A stretch of 64,000 bases of DNA from Rugosimonospora africana (GTDB lineage: Bacteria > Actinomycetota > Actinomycetes > Mycobacteriales > Micromonosporaceae). Of the stretch, positions 1 to 9,801 are shown one piece after another. The stretch lies in assembly GCF_016862975.1 (NCBI RefSeq), contig NZ_BONZ01000066.1:61497-125496 (forward strand), written 5' to 3'. The notes beneath the pieces were generated by a model that ran no database searches, was not told the origin of the DNA, and worked only from the letters and a program-made list of their open reading frames with translations. Each line of letters starts with the position of its first letter. The first letter of the stretch is position 1. A program made the position numbers and the translations under genes.

Positions 1-1
1 G

Positions 2-940
2 GCCACCGCGCCCCCCGGTTCCGGACACGGCGAGTTGCCGCTGTCGGCCAACCGCGCCGAACCGGCCCTGAGCAAGCTGCAGCTGCTGGTCACCCGGAAG
101 CTGGACGGGCTGTTGCAGGGCGACTATCTCGGGCTGCTGCCCGGCCCGGGCACCGAGGCGGGGGAGTCGCGGGAGTACCGGCCCGGCGACGACGTGCGCC
201 GGATGGACTGGCCGGTGACCGCCCGGACCACGATCCCGCACGTACGCCAGACCGTCGCCGACCGCGAGCTGGAGACCTGGCTGGCGGTGGACCTGTCGGC
301 GAGCCTGGACTTCGGCACCGCGGACTGCCTCAAGCGCGACCTGGCGGTGGCCGCCGCGGCGGCGGTCAGCCACCTCACGGTTCGGGGTGGCAACCGGATC
401 GGCGCCGTGGTCGGAACCGGGGAGCAGATCGCCCGGATGCCGGCCCGGTCCGGCCGCAAGGACGCCCAGGGGATGCTCCGGGTCGTCGCGCAGACACCGG
501 CCCGCCCCGGCCGGGCCGACCTGGGCGGCCTGATCGACTCGCTGAACCGGCCGCCGCGCAGGCGCGGGCTGACCGTGGTGATCTCGGACTTCATGGTGGC
601 GCCGGGGGAGTGGGAGCGCCCGCTGCGCAAGCTCGGAGTCCGCCACGACGTGTTGGCGATCGAGGTCGTCGACCCGCGGGAGCTGGAACTCAACGATTCC
701 GGCGTGATGGAGTTCGTCGATCCGGAGACCGGCCGGTTGCACGAGGTAGACACCCGGGACGCCCAGTTGCGGTCCCGGTACGCCGCGGCGGCCGCCGCCC
801 AGCGTGCCGCCATCGCCTCCGCCCTGCGCGGTGCCGGTGCGGCACACCTGCGGCTGCGTACCGATCGTGACTGGCTTCTGGATATCGTTCGGTTTGTCGC
901 GGCGCAACGTCACGCGCGCACCAGGGGGACCACCCGATGA
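2..940 (+). CDS. DUF58 domain protein, 5' end open
   Basis: DUF58 protein of the MoxR-DUF58-VWA set, close in sequence and context to mycobacterial Rv1480. The DUF58 core is visible as PGDDVRRMDW near residue 60, followed by a degenerate von Willebrand-like fold (VDLSASLDFG, VVISDFMV). The frame stays open to the first base of the window, so the true start may lie upstream; the first possible internal start is a TTG at 35. It overlaps the next gene by 4 bp (ATGA), so the two are very likely co-transcribed. Such proteins are thought to work with a MoxR AAA+ ATPase in assembling or activating cell-envelope complexes; the exact client is unknown. Family assignment is firm, function is inferred. 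Confidence 0.9.
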   Translation, partial: ATAPPGSGHGELPLSANRAEPALSKLQLLVTRKLDGLLQGDYLGLLPGPGTEAGESREYRPGDDVRRMDWPVTARTTIPHVRQTVADRELETWLAVDLSASLDFGTADCLKRDLAVAAAAAVSHLTVRGGNRIGAVVGTGEQIARMPARSGRKDAQGMLRVVAQTPARPGRADLGGLIDSLNRPPRRRGLTVVISDFMVAPGEWERPLRKLGVRHDVLAIEVVDPRELELNDSGVMEFVDPETGRLHEVDTRDAQLRSRYAAAAAAQRAAIASALRGAGAAHLRLRTDRDWLLDIVRFVAAQRHARTRGTTR

Positions 941-1887
941 TTCGCTTCCTCGAACCGCTGTGGCTGCTGGCACTGATCCCGGTGCTGGCACTGGCCGGCG
1001 TCTACGTGCTGCGCCAGCTGCGCCGCCGTTCCTACGCGGTGCGGTTCACCAACGTGTCGCTGCTAGAGAGGCTGGCGCCGCGTGGCCTGGGCTACCGCCG
1101 GCACCTGGCGGCCGGCGCGTTCCTGCTCATGCTGGTGACGCTCGGCTGCGCGATGGCGCGCCCGGCGACCGACGCGAAGCAGCCGCTGGAGCGGGCGACC
1201 GTCATGATCGCCATCGACGTGTCGCTGTCCATGCAGGCCGACGACGTGGCCCCGACCCGGATCCAGGCGGCCAAGGAGGCGGCCAAGGAGTTCGTCAAGA
1301 CGCTGCCCGACTCGTACAACATCGGGCTCGTCTCGTTCGCCAAGTCCGCCAGCGTCCTGGTCTCGCCGAGCAAGGACAAGGGGGCGGTCGACCAGGCGAT
1401 CGACGGGCTCCAGCTGGCCGAGGCGACGGCGACCGGCGAGGCGGTGTTCACCTGCCTGTCGGCGATCCAGTCGGTTCCCTCCGACGGCGCGTCCGGGCCG
1501 CCACCGGCGCGCATCGTGCTGCTGTCCGACGGGTACCGCACGGCGGGTCGGCCGATCGAGGACGCGGCCTCGTCGGCGGCGGCGGCGAACGTACCGGTCT
1601 CCACCATCGCGTTCGGCACCGACCAGGGCACTGTGCAGATCCAGGGCCAGTTGCAGCGGGTACCGGTGGACCGTCCGTCCCTGCAACAGCTGGCGGAGAC
1701 CACGCACGGGCACTACTACGAGGCGGCCAGCCTGAGCCAGCTCAAGCAGGTCTACCAGGACATGGGTAGCTCGATCGGGTTCAAGACGGTGCCCCGGGAG
1801 ATCACCCAGTGGTACGTGGGCGTGGGGCTGTTGTTCGCCTTCGCGGCGGCCGGGATGAGCCTGCTGTGGACCTCCCGGCTGCCGTGA
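937..1887 (+). CDS. VWA domain membrane protein (BatA/Rv1481-like)
   Basis: 316-residue membrane-anchored von Willebrand factor A protein, counterpart of Rv1481. Residues 8-26 and about 55-75 are hydrophobic segments, a VWA domain with the MIDAS motif AIDVSLSMQAD follows (about residues 90-270), and a last membrane helix lies near residues 290-312. MIDAS metal-binding residues D-x-S-x-S are present, so metal-dependent protein binding is plausible. The ATG overlaps the stop of the DUF58 gene, typical of this operon. In the family, VWA and DUF58 partners act with a MoxR chaperone ATPase, which is expected just left of the window. Length and domain order are normal for the family. Confidence 0.9.
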   Translation: MIRFLEPLWLLALIPVLALAGVYVLRQLRRRSYAVRFTNVSLLERLAPRGLGYRRHLAAGAFLLMLVTLGCAMARPATDAKQPLERATVMIAIDVSLSMQADDVAPTRIQAAKEAAKEFVKTLPDSYNIGLVSFAKSASVLVSPSKDKGAVDQAIDGLQLAEATATGEAVFTCLSAIQSVPSDGASGPPPARIVLLSDGYRTAGRPIEDAASSAAAANVPVSTIAFGTDQGTVQIQGQLQRVPVDRPSLQQLAETTHGHYYEAASLSQLKQVYQDMGSSIGFKTVPREITQWYVGVGLLFAFAAAGMSLLWTSRLP

Positions 1888-1941
1888 ACCGGCGGCCCTG
1901 AGTCCGGGCCGCTGCGCGTTCGGCGGTGGTGACCGCGCGGC

Positions 1942-3035
<1,094 letters not shown>

Positions 3036-3127
3036 CCACCCGATCGGCCGCTCACCGCGTCACGACCCACCCGCGCCGGCCCGGCCGGCGCCCCGATCCC
3101 ATCGCACACTCTCTCCTGGAGGCAACG

Positions 3128-3895
3128 GTGTCTGGACTGCTGGCCGGCAAGCGACTGCTCGTCACCGGCGTCATCACGGATCAGTCCATCGCGTTCTCGG
3201 TGGCGCGCATCGCACAGGAGCAGGGCGCGACGGTCGTGCTGACCGGGTTCGGCCGGATGTCCCTGGTCGAGCGCATCGCCAAGCGGCTGCCCGCCGAGGC
3301 GCCGGTGATCGAGCTGGACGTGACCAACGCGGAGCATCTCGCCGGGCTCGCCGGCAAGGTGCAGTCCACTGTGGACGGTCTGGACGGTGTGGTGCACTCC
3401 ATCGCGTACGCGCCGCAGAGCTGCCTGGGCGGCGGGTTCCTGGACGCGCCGTGGGAGGACGTGGCCCAGGCGATCCAGGTCTCCACGTACTCGTACAAGT
3501 CGCTGGCGGTGGCCTGCCTGCCGCTGATGAAGCAGGGCGGCTCGGTGGTCGGGCTCACGTTCGACGCCACGAAGGCGTGGCCGGTCTACGACTGGATGGG
3601 CGTGGCCAAGGCCGGCCTGGAGTCGGCCAACCGGTACCTGGCGCTGCACCTGGGCAAGCAGGGCATCCGCAGCAACCTGGTCTCGGCCGGCCCGCTGCGT
3701 ACCATGGCGGCCAGGTCGATCCCCGGGTTCGAGCAGTTCGAGGACGCGTGGGCGGAGCGGGCGCCGCTGGGCTGGAGCCTGACCGACCAGGAGCCGGCGG
3801 CCCGGGCGGTACTGGCCCTGTTGTCCGACTGGTTCCCGGCCACCACCGGCGAGGTCGTGCACGTCGACGGCGGGTACCACGCCCTGGGTGCGTGA
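3128..3895 (+). CDS. inhA: Enoyl-ACP reductase InhA/FabI type
   Basis: 255-residue NADH-dependent enoyl-ACP reductase that catalyses the last reduction in each fatty-acid elongation cycle. The N-terminus LLVTGVITDQSIAFSVAR is the FabI/InhA dinucleotide site, with the divergent glycine pattern of this class. The catalytic Tyr and Lys are in YDWMGVAKAG, followed by the conserved NLVSAGPLRT. The start is a GTG at 3128, six bases after GGAGG; an open frame further upstream overlaps fabG and is not coding. It lies 92 bp downstream of fabG and 52 bp before the ferrochelatase, the usual actinobacterial arrangement. Length and motifs match the family well. Confidence 0.94.
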   Translation: MSGLLAGKRLLVTGVITDQSIAFSVARIAQEQGATVVLTGFGRMSLVERIAKRLPAEAPVIELDVTNAEHLAGLAGKVQSTVDGLDGVVHSIAYAPQSCLGGGFLDAPWEDVAQAIQVSTYSYKSLAVACLPLMKQGGSVVGLTFDATKAWPVYDWMGVAKAGLESANRYLALHLGKQGIRSNLVSAGPLRTMAARSIPGFEQFEDAWAERAPLGWSLTDQEPAARAVLALLSDWFPATTGEVVHVDGGYHALGA

Positions 3896-3947
3896 GGCGA
3901 CTCACCCGGGCATGCGGGCCGCCCCGGCGACCTGATGAGATGGGTCC

Positions 3948-5072
3948 GTGGAGTACGACGCCTTCCTGCTCGTGTCCTTCGGGGGCCCGGAGGGGCCCGA
4001 CGACGTCCTGCCGTTCCTGCGCAACGTGACCCGTGGCCGGGGCGTGCCGGAGGAGCGGCTGGCCGAGGTCGCCGAGCACTACCGGCACTTCGGCGGCGTC
4101 TCGCCGATCAACGAGCAGTCCCGGGCGTTGCTGGCCGCGATCACCGAGCGGTTCGCCGCCGACGGGCCGAACCTGCCGACCTACTGGGGCAACCGCAACT
4201 GGCACCCGTTCCTGACCGACACCGTGCGGCAGATGCGCGACGACGGGGTGCGCCGGGCGCTGGCGTTCGTCACCAGCCCGTACGGGTCGTTCTCGGCCTG
4301 CCGCCAGTACCAGGACGACATCGCCCGCGCCCGGGCAGAGGTCGGCGACGGTGCCCCGGTGATCGACAAGATCCGCCACTATCATGATCATCCCGGGTAC
4401 GTCGGGCCGCACGCCGACGCCGTCCGGGCGGCCCTGGCCACCCTGCCGGAGCACGAGCCCGGCGCCACCCGGCTGGTGTTCACCGCGCACTCGATCCCGG
4501 TCACCATGGCCGAGGCGGCCGGTGCGGCCACCATGGCGGCGTTGACCGGCGACGGGTCTGGGTCGTCGCGCGGTGTCAGAAGCGCCGAGCCAGACCGGTC
4601 GGAACCAGCGGGCCACCGGTACGAGACGCAACTGGATGACCTCGCCCGCCTGGTCGCCACCGGCGACCTGCCGTGGGACCTGGTGTACCAGAGCCGCTCC
4701 GGGCCGCCGCAGGTGCCGTGGCTGGGTCCGGACATCAACGAGCACCTGACGGCGCTGGCCCGGGCCGGCACCCGGGCCGTGGTGGTCAGCCCGATCGGGT
4801 TCATCTCCGACCACCTGGAGGTGGTCTGGGACCTGGACACCGAGGCCGCCGAGACGGCCAAGTCGCTCGGGCTGGACTTCGTGCGCGCCGCCACGCCGGG
4901 TACCGATCCCCGGTTCGTCGACATGATCCGGGAGCTGGTGCTGGAGCGTACCGAGCCCGGCCACCCCCGCGCCGCGCTGGGAAACGTACCCACCTGGGAC
5001 TTTTGCGACGCGGCCTGCTGCCCGGCACCGAAGCGTCCCGGGGCGGCAACCCGGCCCGTAACCAACGGCTGA
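3948..5072 (+). CDS. cpfC: Coproporphyrin III ferrochelatase with an in-frame palindromic insert
   Basis: 374-residue ferrochelatase of the actinobacterial, coproporphyrin-dependent haem route; it inserts Fe2+ into the porphyrin. Typical motifs are SFGGPEGPDD at the N-terminus, HYRHFGGVSPIN, the active-site His in FTAHSIPVTM, and a C-terminal cysteine cluster (FCDAACCP) that fits the [2Fe-2S] ligands known in this group. Start is GTG 3948. Unusual: a segment reading SGSSRGVRSAEPDRSEP at about residues 203-219 has no counterpart in relatives I remember. It is encoded by a 52-bp palindromic repeat (4550-4601) that keeps the frame. The insert lies in a loop just after the catalytic region, so the enzyme probably still works. 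Confidence 0.92.
   Translation: MEYDAFLLVSFGGPEGPDDVLPFLRNVTRGRGVPEERLAEVAEHYRHFGGVSPINEQSRALLAAITERFAADGPNLPTYWGNRNWHPFLTDTVRQMRDDGVRRALAFVTSPYGSFSACRQYQDDIARARAEVGDGAPVIDKIRHYHDHPGYVGPHADAVRAALATLPEHEPGATRLVFTAHSIPVTMAEAAGAATMAALTGDGSGSSRGVRSAEPDRSEPAGHRYETQLDDLARLVATGDLPWDLVYQSRSGPPQVPWLGPDINEHLTALARAGTRAVVVSPIGFISDHLEVVWDLDTEAAETAKSLGLDFVRAATPGTDPRFVDMIRELVLERTEPGHPRAALGNVPTWDFCDAACCPAPKRPGAATRPVTNG
4550..4601. repeat. 52-bp palindromic repeat, copy 1, inside cpfC
   Basis: Outer stem GGTCTGG (4555-4561) with CCAGACC (4590-4596), flanked by CGAC and GTCG; inner stem GCGC/GCGC around an 8-nt loop. The central 42 bp match copy 2 at 46037-46078 in 34 positions by eye. One inner pair is C-G here and A-T in copy 2, a compensatory change. 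The copy is in frame and adds about 17 residues to the ferrochelatase. Confidence 0.75.
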
Positions 5073-5084
5073 GATGATTTCGGC

Positions 5085-5156
5085 ATGACAACACGTGAGG
5101 TTCCGCCGGTGTCGCCGGCGGTCCGACGTCCCTCGGCGCGGCGGGCGGCAGCATGA
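5085..5156 (+). CDS. Possible 23-codon ORF coupled to the HAD gene
   Basis: The ATG at 5085 opens a 23-codon ORF (MTTREVPPVSP, ending ARRAAA) whose stop overlaps the start of the HAD gene as ATGA. The HAD gene has no clear ribosome binding site of its own, so translational coupling would give this short frame a role. It has no recognisable motif and only a weak ribosome binding site, so it may be a leader, a gene remnant or chance. Confidence 0.25.
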   Translation: MTTREVPPVSPAVRRPSARRAAA

Positions 5157-5932
5157 CCGAGCGCAAGCCCGTGGAGTCCTGGCTGACCGACATGGACGGG
5201 GTTCTCGTCCATGAGGGCCTGCCGGTCCCCGGCGCCCCCGAATTCATCAACCGGCTGCGGGCCTCCGGCAAACCGTTTCTGATCCTGACCAACAACTCGA
5301 TCTACACCCCGCGCGACCTCCAGGCCCGGCTGACCCGGATGGGCTTCGACGTCCCGGAATCGTCGATCTGGACCTCCGCGCTGGCCACCGCTCAGTTCCT
5401 GTCCGATCAGCGGCCGGGCGGCAGCGCGTACGTCATCGGCGAGGCCGGCCTGACCACCGCGCTGCACAACGCCGGCTACATCCTGAGCAACATGGAGCCC
5501 GACTACGTCGTGCTCGGCGAGACGCGCACCTACAGCTTCACCGCGATCACCACGGCGATCCGGCTGATCCTGGACGGTGCCAGGTTCATCTGCACCAACC
5601 CCGACGCGACCGGGCCGTCCAACGAGGGCGTCCTGCCCGCGGTCGGCTCGGTGGCCGCGCTGATTTCCAAGGCCACCAACGTGGACCCGTACTTCGTGGG
5701 CAAGCCGAACCCGATGATGATGCGCTCGGCGCTCAACACGATCGGCGCGCACTCGGAGACCACCGCGATGATCGGCGACCGGATGGACACCGACGTGCTG
5801 TGCGGACTGGAAGCAGGTCTGGAGACCATTCTGGTACTGACCGGGATCAGCACCCGCAACGAGATCGATCGGTTCCCGTACCGCCCGTCGCGGGTGGTCG
5901 ACTCGGTCGCCGACCTGATCGACGAGGTCTGA
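5153..5932 (+). CDS. HAD-IIA family phosphatase (NagD-like)
   Basis: 259-residue haloacid-dehalogenase-type hydrolase, subfamily IIA, expected to dephosphorylate a small phosphorylated metabolite with Mg2+. Motif I is TDMDGVLVHEG (nucleophile Asp and acid Asp), motif II TNNS, motif III the Lys of VGKPNP, and motif IV GDRMDTDVLCG. The cap sits between motifs II and III, as in NagD and p-nitrophenyl phosphatase relatives. Length is normal. The start ATG overlaps the stop of a 23-codon ORF and lacks a clear ribosome binding site. It is convergent with the next gene. The natural substrate cannot be read from sequence; NagD-type enzymes often act on nucleotide or glycerol phosphates. Confidence 0.88.
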   Translation: MTERKPVESWLTDMDGVLVHEGLPVPGAPEFINRLRASGKPFLILTNNSIYTPRDLQARLTRMGFDVPESSIWTSALATAQFLSDQRPGGSAYVIGEAGLTTALHNAGYILSNMEPDYVVLGETRTYSFTAITTAIRLILDGARFICTNPDATGPSNEGVLPAVGSVAALISKATNVDPYFVGKPNPMMMRSALNTIGAHSETTAMIGDRMDTDVLCGLEAGLETILVLTGISTRNEIDRFPYRPSRVVDSVADLIDEV

Positions 5933-5969
5933 GGTACCCCGGGCGCCGGTGGGCGCTACCGGTGGCGGT

Positions 5970-6755
5970 TCAGGGGGCCAGGCGCGCGTTGCACGCGGCG
6001 ACCAGGGCGTGGCGGCACGCGGTGCGCAGCGGTCGCAGTGCCTCGTCGCGCCGGTTTGCCTCGTAGCCGGTGACCGCCCCGCCGGGTGCGGCCTGCCCGG
6101 CGAGCGTCAGCACCTGGTCCAGCACGCTAGCCCGGGCGTACAGCCGGCGGGAGCGCGCGTCGTAGCCGGGCGGCAGGTCGCCGGCGAAGTCCGGGCGGCG
6201 CAGCGTGGCCAGCGCGCCGGCCAACTCCGGGCGCCACTGGGCGATGTCGAGGCGGGTCAGCTGCCCGGTGGCCTCGACGATCGCGTTGGTCAGGTCGGCC
6301 TCGGCCTCTGCCGGGCCGGGCTCGTATCCCCGCGCCGGCGCCTCGGCCAGCGGATGCATCTGCCACAGCACGGTCTCGAACGTGTCCCCGGAACCGGACG
6401 TGTGGCGCTGCACCTCCGGGACCAACCCGAACCGCCCGGCTATCACGCCCTCCTCGGCCAGCAACGCCGCGCCGGTGAACGGGCCCGGACCGGGCAGCCC
6501 GCGCGGGTCCCCGGCCACCGGCAGAACCAGCCGGATCTCGTCCGGGCTCAACTTGGCGAAGGCGCTGAGCACGCTGGCCAGCGGTACGTCCGTCCAGGTG
6601 TCCGGCGCATCGGCGACCAGGTGCTCCTCGTCACCGGCGATCTCGCCGGCCACCTCGTCGTACGGCGACAGTCCGGCGCGCCAGGAACGGACCCAGGTCA
6701 CGAAGCGGGTCGAGCGGCGCACAGCCAGCGTTGCCGCACCTGTTGCGGGGGACAT
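5970..6755 (-). CDS. Conserved actinobacterial hypothetical protein
   Basis: 261-residue protein without a family I can name. The start is the ATG at 6755 (MSPATGAATLAVRRS); longer readings upstream give an atypical tail. It is soluble, lacks a signal peptide and membrane helices, and is mostly alpha-helical by composition, with segments such as LSPDEIRLVLPVAGDPRGLPGPG and VLWQMHPLAEAP. The middle part reads like a small enzyme or ligand-binding fold, but no catalytic motif stands out. It is convergent with the HAD gene and divergent from the DUF3097 gene, with a strong palindrome in the shared 237-bp upstream region. Codon use is like its neighbours, so it is a genuine resident gene. Confidence 0.75.
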   Translation of the reverse strand: MSPATGAATLAVRRSTRFVTWVRSWRAGLSPYDEVAGEIAGDEEHLVADAPDTWTDVPLASVLSAFAKLSPDEIRLVLPVAGDPRGLPGPGPFTGAALLAEEGVIAGRFGLVPEVQRHTSGSGDTFETVLWQMHPLAEAPARGYEPGPAEAEADLTNAIVEATGQLTRLDIAQWRPELAGALATLRRPDFAGDLPPGYDARSRRLYARASVLDQVLTLAGQAAPGGAVTGYEANRRDEALRPLRTACRHALVAACNARLAP

Positions 6756-6835
6756 GCAGGCAAGCGTACGTGGCAGGCCGGGTTGATGTCTTGTGGTGGA
6801 CCGTCCGGCGGGAACTAAACCCTTCCGCACGTGGA

Positions 6836-6860
6836 CTTTCCGCCCGCCGTCGGCGGAAAG
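6836..6860. promoter_or_regulatory. 9-bp-arm palindrome between divergent genes
   Basis: CTTTCCGCC (6836-6844) and GGCGGAAAG (6852-6860) are perfectly complementary around a 7-nt spacer. The site lies between two divergent genes (starts 6755 and 6993), so it may be an operator or a leader hairpin. No run of T follows, which argues against a terminator. Confidence 0.5.
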
Positions 6861-6992
6861 ACACGCGCCACGGCGGGATCCGGGCGGCGTGCCGGGCGGT
6901 GGGCGGTGCGTGCTTTTGGGCCGCCAGGCTCGCCTGGTTTGTGGGCGAGCCGGTCAAGCGGCCCGGCGGATTTAGCGACTAGCGTCGGGGCC

Positions 6993-7799
6993 ATGTATGG
7001 GGAGGACGTTCTCAAGGGGGACTGGCGGCGCAGGCGCATCGTCCCGGAGGTCGACGCGGAGCCCGATCTGGTGGTGGAAGACGCCGAGTCCGGCTTCTGC
7101 GGCGCGGTGGTCGGATTCGAGTCCGGTGCGGTGGTGCTGGAGGACCGGTTCGGCAAGCGTCGCAACTTTCCCATGCTGCCGGCCGCGTTCCTGCTCGACG
7201 GGCAGGCGATCACGCTGCGCCGGCCGGCGGCGCGACCGGTGCCGGCCCAGCGCCGGATCACCGCCAGCGGTTCGATCGCGGTCGACGGCGCCGGGGCCCG
7301 GGTCGCGCGGGCCAGCCGGATCTGGGTGGAGGGCATTCACGACGCCGCGTTGGTGGAGCGGATCTGGGGCGACGACCTGCGCATCGAAGGCGTGGTCGTG
7401 GAGCCGCTGTCCGGCATCGACGAACTGGCCGCCGCGGTACGCGACTTCGGTCCCGGGCCGTCCCGGCGGCTGGGGGTACTGGTCGACCATCTGGTCGGCG
7501 GTTCCAAGGAGAGCCGGATCGTCGCCTCGGTCACCTCGCCGCACGTCCTGGTGACCGGGCATCCCTACGTGGACGTGTGGCAGGCGGTCAAGCCGGAGCG
7601 CCTGGGCATCCGTGCGTGGCCGGTGGTGCCACCGGGACGGCCGTGGAAGGAGGGCGTCTGCGCGGCGCTCGGGGTGGCCGAACCGGCGGAGATGTGGCGC
7701 AGGATCCTGTCGACGGTACGCGGGTACCACGACGTCGAGACGCCGCTGATCAACTCGATGGAGCGGCTGATCGACTTCGTGACCGAACCGGCGGAGTAG
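6993..7799 (+). CDS. DUF3097 domain protein
   Basis: 268-residue DUF3097 protein, a family restricted to Actinobacteria. It begins MYGEDVLKGDWRRRRIVPEV at an ATG and contains the conserved WVEGIHDAALVERIWGDDLR in the middle. That segment resembles a Toprim-like fold (EG-x-HD), so nucleic-acid cleavage, ligation or primase-like chemistry is possible. The N-terminal part (about residues 1-90) looks like a beta-rich domain. The alternative longer frame upstream crosses the palindromic region and is not used. The family name is secure; the function is not established. Confidence 0.85.
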   Translation: MYGEDVLKGDWRRRRIVPEVDAEPDLVVEDAESGFCGAVVGFESGAVVLEDRFGKRRNFPMLPAAFLLDGQAITLRRPAARPVPAQRRITASGSIAVDGAGARVARASRIWVEGIHDAALVERIWGDDLRIEGVVVEPLSGIDELAAAVRDFGPGPSRRLGVLVDHLVGGSKESRIVASVTSPHVLVTGHPYVDVWQAVKPERLGIRAWPVVPPGRPWKEGVCAALGVAEPAEMWRRILSTVRGYHDVETPLINSMERLIDFVTEPAE

Positions 7800-7841
7800 G
7801 ACCGCCCACGGCGCAGGCCTCCCACGGAGCAGCGCCCGGCG

Positions 7842-9158
7842 CTACAGCGCCGACCAGGGGTCGCGGGTGAACACGAACGTCGCGATGTCCAGCGCGGCGA
7901 TCCCACCGGTACCGCTGCGGCGCACCGTCAGTACCTCGCCGTCGTTGCTGCCCGACCGGCAGCGCCAGCGGTCCACGCCCTCCTGGATGAAGCGCCACGG
8001 CGTCGCGTCCGGCGACGTCAGCGACGACATCACCAACTGGCGAGCGGCGGCGTCCCAGGCCGCCGAGTACTCCCGCCCCATCCACCACCACCGGCCGGTC
8101 AGCATCTCGACCTCCGGTGGGGGAGCGGCGCCCGGACGCCACGGCGCGACCCGGACCGGCGTTTCGTCCACCGCCGCGTCCAGCAGGTCCAGGCCGAGCG
8201 TGTCGATGCTGGAGTGGTGCAGCGTGTACGCGTTGGCGAACGCGACCACGCCGGTACGGCTGGGCCGGTGCGTCGCCTGAACCGCCAGGTACCCGGGCAT
8301 CGAACCGGTGTGCCCGACGTACACCCGCTCGCCCCGCCGCCACAGTCGCAGCCCCAGCCCGTACCCGCTGGTCCAGGCGTCCACGTCGTCGATGACCGTC
8401 GGGGTACACATCTGCGCCACGCTGGCCGGCGACAGCACCGACGGCGCCGGGTTGGCCAGGAACGCCGCCCAGACGGCCAGGTCCGCCACCGTCGACCACA
8501 GTTGCCCGGCCGGCGCCATGGCGCCCGCGTCGTGCCGCGGCTCCTCGCGCAGGGTGCCGTGCCAGGGATGCACCACGTATCCGCGGGCGAACGGCTCGGT
8601 GGCGTGGTAGGTGGTGCGGTTCATCGCCAGCGGTTCCAGCAGCCGCTTGGTGACCTGGGTACGCCAGGACTCGCCGGCGATCCGCTCGACGAGCGTGCCG
8701 AGCAAACCGTACGCCAGGTTGGAGTAGTGGTACCGGTGGTTCGGCGGGTACGCCATCTTCGTCGCGCTCACCCCGGCGAGCAGGTCGTCGGAGTCCTTGC
8801 CGGCCGAGCGCTCCCACCACTGCCCGTCCGGTTCGCGCTGCAGCCCGCCGACGTGGCCGAGCAGTTGGCGCAGGGTGGTGGTGCCCGGCGGGCCATCCGG
8901 CAGGTGGTGCCGCAGCGGGTCGTCGAGGTCCAGCCGGCCCTCATCGCGCAGTTGGAGAACGAGTGCGGCGGTGAAGGACTTGCTGATCGAACCGATGCGG
9001 TACTGCATGTCCGGTTCCGGCCTGGGTACCTCGCCCGCGGCCGAGACGTGCGCGAGCGTCCCGTCCCGTACCACTCCGGCGATGAGCGAGGGTACCCGGC
9101 CCTTGGCCTGCGCCGACGCGACGATGTCATCGACCCGTCGGGCGGTGTCGGACAGCAT
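7842..9158 (-). CDS. Serine hydrolase, beta-lactamase/PBP class C-like
   Basis: 438-residue cytoplasmic-looking member of the beta-lactamase/esterase class C family. The nucleophile motif S-x-x-K is SISK in RIGSISKSFTAA, the Tyr-x-Asn motif is YSN in YHYSNLAYG, and the third box is HTG in VGHTGSMPGY. The catalytic domain covers about residues 10-320; the rest is a beta-rich C-terminal domain, which may be lipocalin-like. The ATG at 9158 is preceded by GGAAGGGGAG; longer frames have no such signal. No signal peptide is visible, so it probably acts as an esterase or peptidase inside the cell rather than as a secreted beta-lactamase. Confidence 0.9.
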   Translation of the reverse strand: MLSDTARRVDDIVASAQAKGRVPSLIAGVVRDGTLAHVSAAGEVPRPEPDMQYRIGSISKSFTAALVLQLRDEGRLDLDDPLRHHLPDGPPGTTTLRQLLGHVGGLQREPDGQWWERSAGKDSDDLLAGVSATKMAYPPNHRYHYSNLAYGLLGTLVERIAGESWRTQVTKRLLEPLAMNRTTYHATEPFARGYVVHPWHGTLREEPRHDAGAMAPAGQLWSTVADLAVWAAFLANPAPSVLSPASVAQMCTPTVIDDVDAWTSGYGLGLRLWRRGERVYVGHTGSMPGYLAVQATHRPSRTGVVAFANAYTLHHSSIDTLGLDLLDAAVDETPVRVAPWRPGAAPPPEVEMLTGRWWWMGREYSAAWDAAARQLVMSSLTSPDATPWRFIQEGVDRWRCRSGSNDGEVLTVRRSGTGGIAALDIATFVFTRDPWSAL

Positions 9159-9373
9159 GGACTCCCCTTCCCGTGGCTGATCGATCTTTGCGAAGGTTGG
9201 CGGAAACCTTATCCCGGCAAGCGTGCCGGCGCCCGATGGGACACGACTGGTCCGGTCGTTACGCGGCGCCAGACGCGCCGAGCCTCGCCCCGGACGCCGC
9301 CTGTCGGGCAGCGGGCGGCCTCCCGGCCCAAACGAGGATCGCCAGGCGTGCATCGGCGTGCCACGATCGAGGT

Positions 9374-9799
9374 GTGGCCTGGTTGTGGCTTGTCATAGGA
9401 GTGGCGCTGGCGATCGCGGAGGTCTTCACCACCACCTTCGTGCTGGTGATGTTCGCGGCCGGCGCGTTCGCCGCCGCGGGAGCCGCGGCGATCGGCCTGC
9501 CGTGGTATGCGCAGGTCCTGTCGTTCGGGGCCGTCTCGGCGGCCGCGCTGGCGCTGGTGCGCCCGGCCATCCAGCGGCACCTGAACTCCGAAACCGAGGG
9601 CGCGCCCATCGGGCTGGCCGCGATCGAGGGCTCGCTGGGCCTGGTACTGGAACGCGTCGATCTCGATCACGGATTGATCAAGATTGAAGGCGAAATGTGG
9701 AGTGCTCGTCCGTACGACGCCACCCAAGTGATCGAAAAGGGTGAGCGGGTGCGGATCATAGAGATCAAGGGCGCGACTGCCCTTGTCTGGAGGGAGTAG
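9374..9799 (+). CDS. NfeD family membrane protein
   Basis: 141-residue short NfeD protein: two to three membrane helices at residues 2-65 (WLWLVIGVALAIAEVF, then a Gly/Ala-rich helix), followed by an OB-fold beta-barrel ending VRIIEIKGATALVWRE. Start is the GTG at 9374, which places the first helix at the N-terminus. The gene stops 2 bp before the SPFH gene and is surely co-transcribed. NfeD proteins pair with stomatin/flotillin proteins and are proposed to help organise membrane microdomains. This short form lacks the ClpP-like protease part of long NfeDs. Confidence 0.88.
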   Translation: MAWLWLVIGVALAIAEVFTTTFVLVMFAAGAFAAAGAAAIGLPWYAQVLSFGAVSAAALALVRPAIQRHLNSETEGAPIGLAAIEGSLGLVLERVDLDHGLIKIEGEMWSARPYDATQVIEKGERVRIIEIKGATALVWRE

Positions 9800-9801
9800 C
9801 G

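Noticed and set aside
1063..1713. Long open frames antisense to the VWA gene and similar frames in most genes
   Set aside because: High G+C content leaves few stop codons on the opposite strand. These frames are rich in Arg, Pro, Gly and Ala and have no family match.
4388..5752. Reverse-strand open frame of about 450 codons across ferrochelatase and HAD genes
   Set aside because: It overlaps two well-supported genes, has shadow-type composition and no recognisable domain.
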